DNA of 64,000 nucleotides, taken from positions 56,313 through 120,312 of the forward strand of contig JBHOGO010000004.1 of the NCBI GenBank assembly GCA_043421945.1, in the 5' to 3' direction. The DNA is from Thaumasiovibrio sp043421945 (lineage in GTDB: Bacteria; Pseudomonadota; Gammaproteobacteria; Enterobacterales; Vibrionaceae). Within the stretch, counting starts at the first letter, position 1. Every line of letters starts with the position of its first letter. A program made the translations under genes and the position numbers. Of this stretch, positions 19,085-27,147 are shown one piece after another. The notes beneath the pieces are model-generated. The model saw only the letters and a list, made by a program, of their open reading frames with translations, did no database searches and was not told where the DNA came from.

Positions 19085-19110
19085 CTATTTTCCTATCGAA
19101 TAGAAAATAG
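19085..19110. promoter_or_regulatory. Inverted repeat in the araC-type/GH3 divergent promoter region
   Basis: Perfect 8-bp arms CTATTTTC (19085-19092) and GAAAATAG (19103-19110) flank a 10-bp centre that itself nearly pairs (TAT-CGA-ATA). The repeat is 55 bp before the GH3 start. It is a candidate operator for the adjacent regulator, although AraC proteins more often bind direct repeats. Confidence 0.45.
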
Positions 19111-19164
19111 ATAGACGCGATAACGTCGATTCAGTCAGTAGAGGCTTTCTTTAGGAAAATGATC

Positions 19165-21774
19165 ATGAGCAATGTATTTGATGTACCGTATTTTTCCGAT
19201 TGGCCACAGATCCAGTCGTTGATAAGCAAAGATCCAGCCCTTGAAAGCAGAGTGGCAGAGATTGTTGGTCAAATGACTCTAGAAGAAAAAGTCGGACAGA
19301 TGATCCAGCCTGAGCTGCGTAGCTTAACGCCACAAGAAGTGATCGATTACAAAATTGGTTCAATTTTAAATGGTGGTGGATCATGGCCTGATGAAAATAA
19401 GCTGGCGTCTTCCTCTGCATGGGTCGAAAAAGCCGATGCATTTTGGTTGGCAGCTGAAGAAGCTTTTGTTGACCGTCCGTTCCGTATTCCTTTTATCTGG
19501 GCAACAGATGCTGTGCATGGACATAACAATGCTTACCATGCGACGGTCTTCCCTCATAACATTGGCCTAGGGTGTGCGCGTGATCCGGAATTAATTCATC
19601 GTATTGGACGAATTACAGCGAAAGAAATAGCAGTAACAGGGCTTGATTGGACATTTGCTCCTACAGTAGCGACACCACGCGATCTTCGTTGGGGGAGAGT
19701 TTATGAAGGTTATGCTGAAGATCCCGAAGTAACCTACGTATATGCGGCTGAGATGGTTAAAGGGCTGCAGGGGGATCAGAAAGAACTGCAAGATGACCAC
19801 CATGTCATTTCAAATGTGAAGCACTGGGTTGGTGACGGAGGGACAGCTCAAGGTGTTGACCGAGGTATCAATCATTACAGTGAAGCACTACTTCGAAATG
19901 TGCATGCGATGGGCTATTTCAGCGGCTTAGATGCAGGTGCACAAGTTGTGATGTCGTCATTTAATAGTTGGGAGTGTGACGCTAACTATGATCAAGATCG
20001 TGACTTAACGACAAATGAGATTGAGCAATGCTCTTACCGCGCTTCTGCTGTTTATAACAATAAGGTGCATGGTAGTCGGTATCTATTGACGGATGTATTG
20101 AAAGAGAAAATGGGGTTTGATGGTTTAGTTGTGACTGATTGGCATGGTCATTCTGAGGTGAGTAAGTGCTCAGATAACAACGCAAGCTATGCCATTAATG
20201 CCGGCAATGATGTATTGATGGTGCCGGTGCGCGCACATTGGAAGGCTGTTTATCGTCAAACGGTAGAGGATGTGAATCACGGGATTATTTCGATGGCACG
20301 TATTGATGATGCCGTGACTCGGATTCTCCGCGTTAAGATGCGTGCAGGGTTATGGGAAAAGCCTCAACCTTCAGCCCGTTCATTGGCCGCAAAACAATCG
20401 GTGATGGGGTGTGATGCACATCGAGAAGTTGCTCGGGAAGCTGTTCGTAAATCTATGGTTTTACTAAAGAATAAAGGTCAACTTCTTCCTTTGAAACCCA
20501 GCCAGCGCATTATCCTGACGGGAAGTGCCGCGCATGATCTACAGAAACAATCTGGCGGTTGGAACTTAACCTGGCAAGGTGACGAAAATAGCCTCAGTGA
20601 TTTTCCTGGTGCAACAACGGTCAAAATGGCATTTGAATCGGCACTTGGGGAGAGCAATGTGACTTATGACCCTCAATTGAAAGGGGAGTTACAACAGGGT
20701 GATATTGCAGTCGTTGCTTTTGGGGAAGACCCCTACGCAGAAATGATGGGGGATATTAAAGAGTGGCAGAGCTTAGCTTTTTCTGAGTTAAAGCGTAGTT
20801 ATGCCGCCGATTGTGAAAAAATAGCCAACCTTAAGTCTCATGGGCTCAAGGTTATCGCATTGTTTTTTAGTGGTCGCCCGCTTTATCTTAATCAAGAAAT
20901 AGCCCTATCTGATGCCTTTATTGCCGCATTCTTACCGGGTAGCGAGGGAGATGGCATTGCCGATGTCATGGTTGGAAAAGAGAGCGGAGAGCCCCGTTAT
21001 GACTTTCAAGGTACACTCTCTTATAGCTGGCCAAATCGCAAAAATAGTTATGTCGTTAACTGCCTACCACGTCATATCCCTGATTATCAGGTACCTGATA
21101 TTGAGCAAGACCCTAGAGGTGAGCATAAACCGTTATTTGAATATGGGTATGGTTTAAATTACACGACAAATATTCAAGAGCTGGATCTCGATAACATTAC
21201 CTTAGATCAATCTGTTACGAATGATGAAAATAACAAGGTTAAGCACCTGTTCGGTATTAAGGCAACGTTGGGTGATTACAAGCTTAAGGTGGTGGCGTTA
21301 CCGACGGATGATATTCGTGTCTCGGGGATCGATATCTCTAGAAATAACACAACACAGACGCCATCGCTATTGAGTACGCCGTTTAGCTACCAACAGCAAC
21401 AAGATGCGATAACTTTGGAGCTTGAAGGAGGGCAATCTTGTATTTACATCGAAACGGGGTCTTCACTGCCTGAGCCATGGCACCGTAGCGCCTTGAAGGG
21501 TGCATCTGTACTTTTTGATGTGAAAGTTGATGTGCCCATTAATGGTGACGTTGCACTTTCAATGAATGATTTAACATCGACGAATAAGAGACTTTACGTG
21601 GATGTTAGCCATCATTTCACGAAGGCGATAGAGTGCTTTCAAACAGTCACCGTGCCGATGAGTGAGCTTATCTCGCTCGAGTCTCAATTAGACAGTGTGA
21701 CGACGCCTTTTGAATTGTCGATGTCTGGTAAAGGACGTTTTGTCATTGCCAATATTCGTTGGGAATTTCATTAA
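19165..21774 (+). CDS. Glycoside hydrolase family 3 exo-beta-glucosidase/glucan exohydrolase, no signal peptide
   Basis: This GH3 enzyme removes terminal glucose from beta-glucosides or short beta-1,3/1,4-glucans. The ATG at 19165 (MSNVFDVPYFSDWP) is preferred because AGGA (19153-19156) is 8 bases upstream, giving 869 aa. The ATG at 19159 is too close. The GH3 N-domain starts near residue 30 (VGQMTLEEKVGQMIQPE). NVKHWVGDGGT and the nucleophile region GLVVTDWHGHSEV (Asp near 325) are present. The GH3 C-domain covers about 430-650, and a C-terminal beta-sandwich of ExoP type covers about 690-869. No export signal is visible, so it probably acts in the cytoplasm. No transporter gene is adjacent. 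Confidence 0.9.
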   Translation: MSNVFDVPYFSDWPQIQSLISKDPALESRVAEIVGQMTLEEKVGQMIQPELRSLTPQEVIDYKIGSILNGGGSWPDENKLASSSAWVEKADAFWLAAEEAFVDRPFRIPFIWATDAVHGHNNAYHATVFPHNIGLGCARDPELIHRIGRITAKEIAVTGLDWTFAPTVATPRDLRWGRVYEGYAEDPEVTYVYAAEMVKGLQGDQKELQDDHHVISNVKHWVGDGGTAQGVDRGINHYSEALLRNVHAMGYFSGLDAGAQVVMSSFNSWECDANYDQDRDLTTNEIEQCSYRASAVYNNKVHGSRYLLTDVLKEKMGFDGLVVTDWHGHSEVSKCSDNNASYAINAGNDVLMVPVRAHWKAVYRQTVEDVNHGIISMARIDDAVTRILRVKMRAGLWEKPQPSARSLAAKQSVMGCDAHREVAREAVRKSMVLLKNKGQLLPLKPSQRIILTGSAAHDLQKQSGGWNLTWQGDENSLSDFPGATTVKMAFESALGESNVTYDPQLKGELQQGDIAVVAFGEDPYAEMMGDIKEWQSLAFSELKRSYAADCEKIANLKSHGLKVIALFFSGRPLYLNQEIALSDAFIAAFLPGSEGDGIADVMVGKESGEPRYDFQGTLSYSWPNRKNSYVVNCLPRHIPDYQVPDIEQDPRGEHKPLFEYGYGLNYTTNIQELDLDNITLDQSVTNDENNKVKHLFGIKATLGDYKLKVVALPTDDIRVSGIDISRNNTTQTPSLLSTPFSYQQQQDAITLELEGGQSCIYIETGSSLPEPWHRSALKGASVLFDVKVDVPINGDVALSMNDLTSTNKRLYVDVSHHFTKAIECFQTVTVPMSELISLESQLDSVTTPFELSMSGKGRFVIANIRWEFH

Positions 21775-21948
21775 TGTTATAGGGTCTAGATGTATTGAAT
21801 ACAGCGACGACATTAATGAACTTAATGAAAAAGTAAGGCTGGTTTTCCTTTAATTGGTATGAGCGATAACCGGTATCATTCTTGTAGTCGTAACGAGAAA
21901 GGCTCAGAATAAGCGTTGGTTTTTCAGCGCTTTTTTATAGGAGTTGCC

Positions 21949-22446
21949 ATGCACAATATCAATATATTAAGTGAGCGCCTTGGGTTAGCACTGCTCGCGA
22001 AAAAGCAGGTTATTGCAACGGCAGAATCATGCACAGGAGGTGGGGTTGCTACCGCAATGACGGATATAGCCGGTAGTTCAGCCTGGTTTGATCGCGCTTT
22101 TGTCACCTATAGCAATGAATCGAAAATTGAAATGCTAGGGGTTAAGGAAGCCACATTGAATGAGCATGGTGCCGTGAGCGAAGCGACAACTATCGAAATG
22201 GCACAGGGCGTATTGAGGCATTCAAGGGCAACGTTGGCAGTCTCAATCAGTGGTATAGCCGGTCCCGCTGGTGGAAGTGCAGAAAAGCCTGTCGGTACCG
22301 TGTGTTTTGGCTTTGCTGGTAAGAATGGTTGGTTACTAACTACGACTTGCCATTTTCATGGCGATCGCCATGAAGTACGTCAGCAAGCGGTTGAAAAAGC
22401 GTTGTCGGTGGCTCTTAAATACGTAACTGAAACAGAGTTTACTTAA
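21949..22446 (+). CDS. pncC: Nicotinamide-nucleotide amidase PncC (CinA C-terminal family)
   Basis: PncC deamidates nicotinamide mononucleotide to nicotinate mononucleotide, recycling the NMN made by DNA ligase. The ATG at 21949 (MHNINILSERLG) follows TAGGAG and gives 165 aa, the family length. An in-frame ATG at 21916 has no ribosome site. The family motifs ATAESCTGGGVATAMTDIAG, FVTYSNESK and SISGIAGPAGGS are present. It lies directly upstream of recA, as in many gammaproteobacteria. Confidence 0.93.
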   Translation: MHNINILSERLGLALLAKKQVIATAESCTGGGVATAMTDIAGSSAWFDRAFVTYSNESKIEMLGVKEATLNEHGAVSEATTIEMAQGVLRHSRATLAVSISGIAGPAGGSAEKPVGTVCFGFAGKNGWLLTTTCHFHGDRHEVRQQAVEKALSVALKYVTETEFT

Positions 22447-22476
22447 GCTATTCAACGAAAAGTTTGCAATCAGTTA

Positions 22477-22504
22477 TAGACACTGTATGAATGGACAGTA
22501 TAAT
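22477..22504 (+). promoter_or_regulatory. recA promoter with LexA (SOS) box filling the spacer
   Basis: The -35 is TAGACA (22477-22482) and the -10 is a perfect TATAAT (22499-22504). The 16-bp spacer between them (22483-22498) is exactly CTGTATGAATGGACAG, a LexA box of the form CTGT-N8-ACAG with one mismatch at each inner flank. The E. coli recA promoter has the same arrangement. Confidence 0.9.
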
Positions 22505-22542
22505 GGAATTCCATCTTTGAGAACATGTGTGTGGAGAGTCGA

Positions 22543-23589
22543 ATGGACGACAACAAACAGAAGGCACTGGCTGCGGCGCTAGGCCAAATCGAAAAGCAAT
22601 TTGGTAAAGGCTCGATCATGCGTCTGGGTGATGATCGTACCATGGACATTGAAACTGTTTCTACCGGTTCTCTTTCTTTAGATATCGCGTTAGGGGTAGG
22701 TGGTTTACCTTACGGTCGTATCGTTGAAATCTACGGCCCTGAATCATCAGGTAAAACGACCCTAACTCTACAAGTGGTTGCAGAGGCACAAAAGCAAGGT
22801 AAGACTTGTGCTTTTATCGATGCCGAGCACGCCTTGGATCCCGTTTATGCTCGTAAGCTAAACGTTGATATCGATAACCTATTAGTTTCTCAACCTGATA
22901 CCGGTGAGCAAGCGCTAGAAATCGCCGATGCACTAACACGCTCAGGTGCTGTTGATGTCATCATTGTTGACTCCGTTGCTGCATTGACACCAAAAGCAGA
23001 AATTGAAGGCGAAATGGGTGACTCTCACATGGGTCTTCAAGCGCGTATGCTTTCGCAAGCAATGCGTAAGCTGACGGGTAATATCAAAAACTCCAACACA
23101 CTGATGATTTTCATCAACCAAATCCGTATGAAGATCGGTGTGATGTTTGGCAACCCTGAAACAACTACGGGTGGTAATGCACTTAAGTTCTACGCTTCTG
23201 TTCGTCTTGATATTCGCCGTACTGGTGCAATCAAAGAAGGCGATGAAGTGGTTGGTAACGAAACTCGAGTTAAAGTTGTTAAAAACAAAGTGGCGGCGCC
23301 ATTTAGACAAGCTGAATTCCAAATCCTCTATGGCCAAGGCATTAACGTGCTTGGTGAACTTGTTGATCTTGGTGTGAAGAACAAGCTTGTTGAAAAAGCG
23401 GGTGCTTGGTACAGCTACAACGGTGACAAGATTGGTCAGGGTAAAGCAAATGCTTGTAAGCATCTGAAGGATAACCCAGCGATTGTCGCAGAGTTAGATA
23501 AGAAACTTCGAGATCTACTATTGCAGAAAGCAGCAGTAGAATCTGACGCTGCAGAAAATGAAGATGCAGCGGAAGACGAAGCATTTTAA
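22543..23589 (+). CDS. recA: Recombinase RecA
   Basis: RecA is the strand-exchange recombinase and co-protease that triggers LexA cleavage. The ATG at 22543 (MDDNKQKALAAALGQIEKQF) follows GTGGAGAG and gives 348 aa. An upstream in-frame ATG at 22525 is unlikely. Walker A GPESSGKTT is near residue 66. Loop L1 (GDSHMGLQARMLSQAMRKL), the signature MFINQIRMKIGVMFGNPETT with L2, and an acidic C-terminal tail (AENEDAAEDEAF) are visible. It is SOS-regulated and is followed after 2 bases by recX. Confidence 0.98.
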   Translation: MDDNKQKALAAALGQIEKQFGKGSIMRLGDDRTMDIETVSTGSLSLDIALGVGGLPYGRIVEIYGPESSGKTTLTLQVVAEAQKQGKTCAFIDAEHALDPVYARKLNVDIDNLLVSQPDTGEQALEIADALTRSGAVDVIIVDSVAALTPKAEIEGEMGDSHMGLQARMLSQAMRKLTGNIKNSNTLMIFINQIRMKIGVMFGNPETTTGGNALKFYASVRLDIRRTGAIKEGDEVVGNETRVKVVKNKVAAPFRQAEFQILYGQGINVLGELVDLGVKNKLVEKAGAWYSYNGDKIGQGKANACKHLKDNPAIVAELDKKLRDLLLQKAAVESDAAENEDAAEDEAF

Positions 23590-23591
23590 GC

Positions 23592-24053
23592 ATGAAGCAA
23601 TCTGCTTATGAAGCCGCGGTGGGACTCTTGTCCCGCCGTGATCATGGTGAAAAAGAGCTACGCAGTAAATTGCTGAGTAAAGGTTTCCCATTTGACGATG
23701 TCGCGCAAGCGATTGTCCGTTGTAAAGAGTATGGTTACCTTGATGATGGGCGTTATAGTGAAATGATGCTTCGTAATGGCATTATGAAAGGCTGGGGCCC
23801 ACAACGTATCCAGCAAGCACTCAGGCAAAAAGGGATTGCAGATAGCCGTGTACAAGAGCTCTTCTTAGATCTCGATGTCGATTGGTTTGAACAGGCTCGA
23901 AATACAGCCCAGCGCAAATTTGGTTCGTGTTCAGTGCCTAATGGTGATCATCAAAGTCATTTAAAAGAGAAAGCAAAACGCTTTCGATTCTTGCAATATC
24001 GAGGCTTTGACTTCGAGCAAGCCAATTATGCCTTGGAGTCTTTGAGCATATAA
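23592..24053 (+). CDS. recX: Regulatory protein RecX
   Basis: RecX caps RecA filaments and limits their extension. It has 153 aa with the three-repeat RecX helical fold. The key stretches are GLLSRRDHGEKELRSKLLSKG, YLDDGRYSEMMLRNGIMKGWG and PQRIQQALRQKGI. It starts 2 bases after recA and so is probably co-transcribed with low read-through, which keeps RecX below RecA levels. Confidence 0.93.
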   Translation: MKQSAYEAAVGLLSRRDHGEKELRSKLLSKGFPFDDVAQAIVRCKEYGYLDDGRYSEMMLRNGIMKGWGPQRIQQALRQKGIADSRVQELFLDLDVDWFEQARNTAQRKFGSCSVPNGDHQSHLKEKAKRFRFLQYRGFDFEQANYALESLSI

Positions 24054-24336
24054 GCCATTATCGCTCAATGCTTTCTTCCTCTTATCTTATTTTCTTCGTG
24101 TTATCGTTCTCGCATCATTTCCATGCTATTCCTATGATGGCTATATGTATAGCTGTTCGCTTTTCTGCAGGCGAGGGTGGAGTTATGCGAGAATACTGCT
24201 GTAGAGGTTGACCGAACCCTTCCCATGCACATGCCTCTTAATGAATATACAGACGTAACGATTCGCGACGATTGATCACTTAAATGAAATAGAAGACTAA
24301 CTTTTATTTTAAATGCAGACATTTAGACAGTGGCAT

Positions 24337-24389
24337 TACCGTAATGTGACGTTATTTCGACGTAATAATTACGGTATTCATGTTTTTTT
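24337..24389 (+). terminator. AT-rich inverted repeat with T-run, possible terminator
   Basis: Nine-base perfect arms TACCGTAAT (24337-24345) and ATTACGGTA (24368-24376) enclose a 22-base loop that contains ACGT twice. A T-run follows near 24382-24388. The low GC and the six-base gap before the T-run make it a weak terminator. A protein-binding site is an alternative. Confidence 0.4.
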
Positions 24390-24470
24390 CCCTCCTATAT
24401 TCAAGCTGGCTGTTTTACAATAACGCACATTCTATTCGTCGCGGTTGAATTTTGCACATTCGACTGCGAT

Positions 24471-24486
24471 TTTGTTGATCAACAAA
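24471..24486. promoter_or_regulatory. Palindrome in the alaS leader, possible autoregulatory operator
   Basis: TTTGTTGATCAACAAA is a perfect 16-bp palindrome 25 bases before the alaS start. E. coli AlaRS represses its own gene by binding a palindrome next to the transcription start (established knowledge). The same role here is inferred. Confidence 0.45.
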
Positions 24487-24510
24487 TATATCGTTTTTCA
24501 GGAATTGCCA

Positions 24511-27123
24511 ATGTACATGAGCACAGACGAGATACGCCGCGCATTTCTTGCGTTTTTCGAGAGCAAAGGACACCAAATCGTAGAGAGTTCATCGCTAGTA
24601 CCCGCAGATGATCCAACGTTAATGTTTACCAATGCCGGAATGAATCAGTTTAAAGATACGTTCTTAGGTGTTGAAAAGCGTAACTATACGCGAGCGACAT
24701 CGGCCCAGCGCTGTGTGCGTGCTGGCGGTAAGCACAATGATTTGGAAAACGTTGGCTTTACTGCCCGTCACCATACTTTCTTTGAAATGTTGGGTAACTT
24801 TAGTTTTGGTGATTACTTCAAACAAGACGCGATTAAGTATGCATGGGAGTTTTTAACAGAGACGTTGAAACTACCAGCTGACCGTTTGCTTGTGACTGTC
24901 TATGAGACAGACGACGAAGCATTTGCGATCTGGAATGAAGAGATGGGTATTCCTGCAGACCGCATTATCCGTATCGGAGATAAAGAAGGTGGTAAACCTT
25001 TCGAGTCGGATAACTTTTGGCAGATGGGTGACACAGGTCCTTGTGGTCCATGTACTGAAATTTTCTATGATCACGGTGAACATATTTGGGGTGGACGCCC
25101 TGGTACGCCAGAAGAAGATGGCGACCGTTTCATTGAAATTTGGAACAACGTATTCATGCAGTTCAACCGTCAATCTGACGGCACGATGGAACCACTTCCA
25201 AAGCCATCCGTTGATACGGGTATGGGTATTGAGCGTATTGCCGCTATCATGCAAGGCGTACACTCAAACTATGAAATCGATGTATTCCAAACATTAATTA
25301 AAGATACCGCGGCAGTGATTGGTTTTGACGATCTTAATAACCAATCGCTACGTGTTGTTGCTGACCATATTCGCTCTTGCGCATTCTTAATTGTTGATGG
25401 TGTTATGCCATCAAACGAAGGCCGTGGTTATGTTCTGCGTCGTATTATTCGTCGTGCGGTACGTCATGGTAACAAGCTAGGCGCACAAGGCGCTTTCTTC
25501 CATAAACTCGTTGGTCCTCTAGCCACGATTATGGGAACTGCGGGTGAAGAGCTTAAAAAGCAACAAGCCGTTGTTGAGAAAGTACTTAAAGTTGAAGAAG
25601 AGAACTTTGGCCGCACGCTTGACCGTGGTATGGCTATTCTGGCTGAAGCGCTAGATGGGCTGGATGGCAAAGTACTCGACGGTGAAACCGTGTTTAAACT
25701 TTACGATACCTACGGTTTCCCAGCGGATTTAACCAATGATGTCGCGCGTGAACGTGGTTTATCTATCGATGAAGCTGGCTTCGAGTCAGCGATGGAAGCT
25801 CAACGCCAACGTGCACGTAATTCTGGTTCGTTTGGTGTGGATTACAACAACGTCATCAAAGTTGATGCAGAGAGTGAATTCTGTGGCTACGAAGCGACTC
25901 AAGGTAACGCGACTATCGTTGCGCTTTACCGTGACGGCGAAGCAGTAGATAGCCTATCTGAAGGTGATAACGGGCTTATTGTTCTCGACAATACCCCTTT
26001 CTATGCTGAGTCTGGTGGTCAGTGTGGTGATGCAGGTTCGATTAGTGGTTTTACTGTAGACGATACACAGAAATTCGGTAATGCCATCGGTCATCAAGGC
26101 CAAATGACTACCGGTTCATTGACTGTTGGTCAGGCTGTTGAGGCGCAAGTCGATGCGACTCGTCGTGCTGCAATTACGCTTAACCACTCTGCAACGCACC
26201 TATTGCACGCTGCATTACGTAACTTACTAGGCGAGCATGTCGCACAGAAAGGTTCACTAGTGAAAGCTGACGGCCTGCGTTTTGACTTCTCTCACCTTGA
26301 AGGCGTGAAGCTTGAAGAGCTGCGTGAAATTGAACGTGTTGTGAATGAGCAAATTCGTCACAACCATTCGATTGATACCAATGTCATGGATATCGAATCA
26401 GCGAAGCAGAAAGGGGCAATGGCACTCTTTGGCGAAAAGTATGACGATGAAGTCCGTGTTCTAAGCATGGGCGAGTTCTCAACAGAGCTTTGTGGTGGTA
26501 TCCACGCTAAGAATACAGGTGATATTGGTCTATTTAAGATCGTATCTGAAGGCGGTATTGCTGCTGGTATTCGTCGCATTGAAGCGGTTACCGGTCAAGC
26601 AGCTATCGAAGCGCTACATGCTCAAGAGCAAGCGCTCGTTGACGCGGCAAACTTACTGAAATCTGACCAGGCTTCTGTTGTGGAAAAAGTGGGCGCTTTA
26701 GTTGGTCACAGCAAAGCGCTAGAGAAAGAAATTCAGCAGCTAAAAGACAAGCTAGCAGCCCAAGAAGGTGCAGGGCTTGTGAATCAAGCCAAAGACATTA
26801 ATGGTGTGAAGGTTCTGGTCGCTAAGCTTGATGATGCAGATAACAAAGCACTACGCGGTATGGTTGATGAACTGAAAAACCAGTTAGGTAGTGGCATTGT
26901 TGTTCTTGGTAATGCAAGTGGTGACAAAGTTGGCCTTATCGCAGGTGTGACAAAAGATCTAACAAGCAAAGTAAAAGCAGGCGAGTTAGTTAACCTTGTT
27001 GCACAACAAGTTGGGGGTAAAGGTGGCGGCCGTCCTGATATGGCTCAAGCTGGTGGTACTGATGTTGCAGCTTTACCTGCAGCATTAGAATCCGTTACTC
27101 CATGGTTAACAGAAAAGCTATAA
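24511..27123 (+). CDS. alaS: Alanine-tRNA ligase AlaRS
   Basis: AlaRS charges tRNA-Ala and edits mischarged Ser/Gly. The ATG at 24511 (MYMSTDEIRRAFLAFFESKG) has AGGA 7 bases upstream and gives 870 aa. The in-frame ATG at 24445 is too far. The class II catalytic core covers about 5-240 (MFTNAGMNQFKDTFLG, RCVRAGGKHNDLENVG). The tRNA-recognition region follows, then an editing domain with zinc ligands HSATH near 565 and CGGIHAKNTGD near 660. The C-terminal C-Ala domain (GGGRPDMAQAGG) ends the protein. Confidence 0.97.
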   Translation: MYMSTDEIRRAFLAFFESKGHQIVESSSLVPADDPTLMFTNAGMNQFKDTFLGVEKRNYTRATSAQRCVRAGGKHNDLENVGFTARHHTFFEMLGNFSFGDYFKQDAIKYAWEFLTETLKLPADRLLVTVYETDDEAFAIWNEEMGIPADRIIRIGDKEGGKPFESDNFWQMGDTGPCGPCTEIFYDHGEHIWGGRPGTPEEDGDRFIEIWNNVFMQFNRQSDGTMEPLPKPSVDTGMGIERIAAIMQGVHSNYEIDVFQTLIKDTAAVIGFDDLNNQSLRVVADHIRSCAFLIVDGVMPSNEGRGYVLRRIIRRAVRHGNKLGAQGAFFHKLVGPLATIMGTAGEELKKQQAVVEKVLKVEEENFGRTLDRGMAILAEALDGLDGKVLDGETVFKLYDTYGFPADLTNDVARERGLSIDEAGFESAMEAQRQRARNSGSFGVDYNNVIKVDAESEFCGYEATQGNATIVALYRDGEAVDSLSEGDNGLIVLDNTPFYAESGGQCGDAGSISGFTVDDTQKFGNAIGHQGQMTTGSLTVGQAVEAQVDATRRAAITLNHSATHLLHAALRNLLGEHVAQKGSLVKADGLRFDFSHLEGVKLEELREIERVVNEQIRHNHSIDTNVMDIESAKQKGAMALFGEKYDDEVRVLSMGEFSTELCGGIHAKNTGDIGLFKIVSEGGIAAGIRRIEAVTGQAAIEALHAQEQALVDAANLLKSDQASVVEKVGALVGHSKALEKEIQQLKDKLAAQEGAGLVNQAKDINGVKVLVAKLDDADNKALRGMVDELKNQLGSGIVVLGNASGDKVGLIAGVTKDLTSKVKAGELVNLVAQQVGGKGGGRPDMAQAGGTDVAALPAALESVTPWLTEKL

Positions 27124-27147
27124 GCTTTTTTAGGAGAAGATAAGTAA

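Larger units (their letters stand above)
24054..24510. other. recX-alaS intergenic region
   Basis: No coding sequence is supported in these 457 bases. They hold an inverted repeat followed by a T-run (24337-24389) and a 16-bp palindrome just upstream of alaS (24471-24486). The reading frames here have no ribosome site or recognisable motif. Confidence 0.6.

Noticed and set aside
24101..24322. A 73-codon minus-strand frame between recX and alaS
   Set aside because: No ribosome site, no recognisable motif, and composition typical of non-coding sequence.
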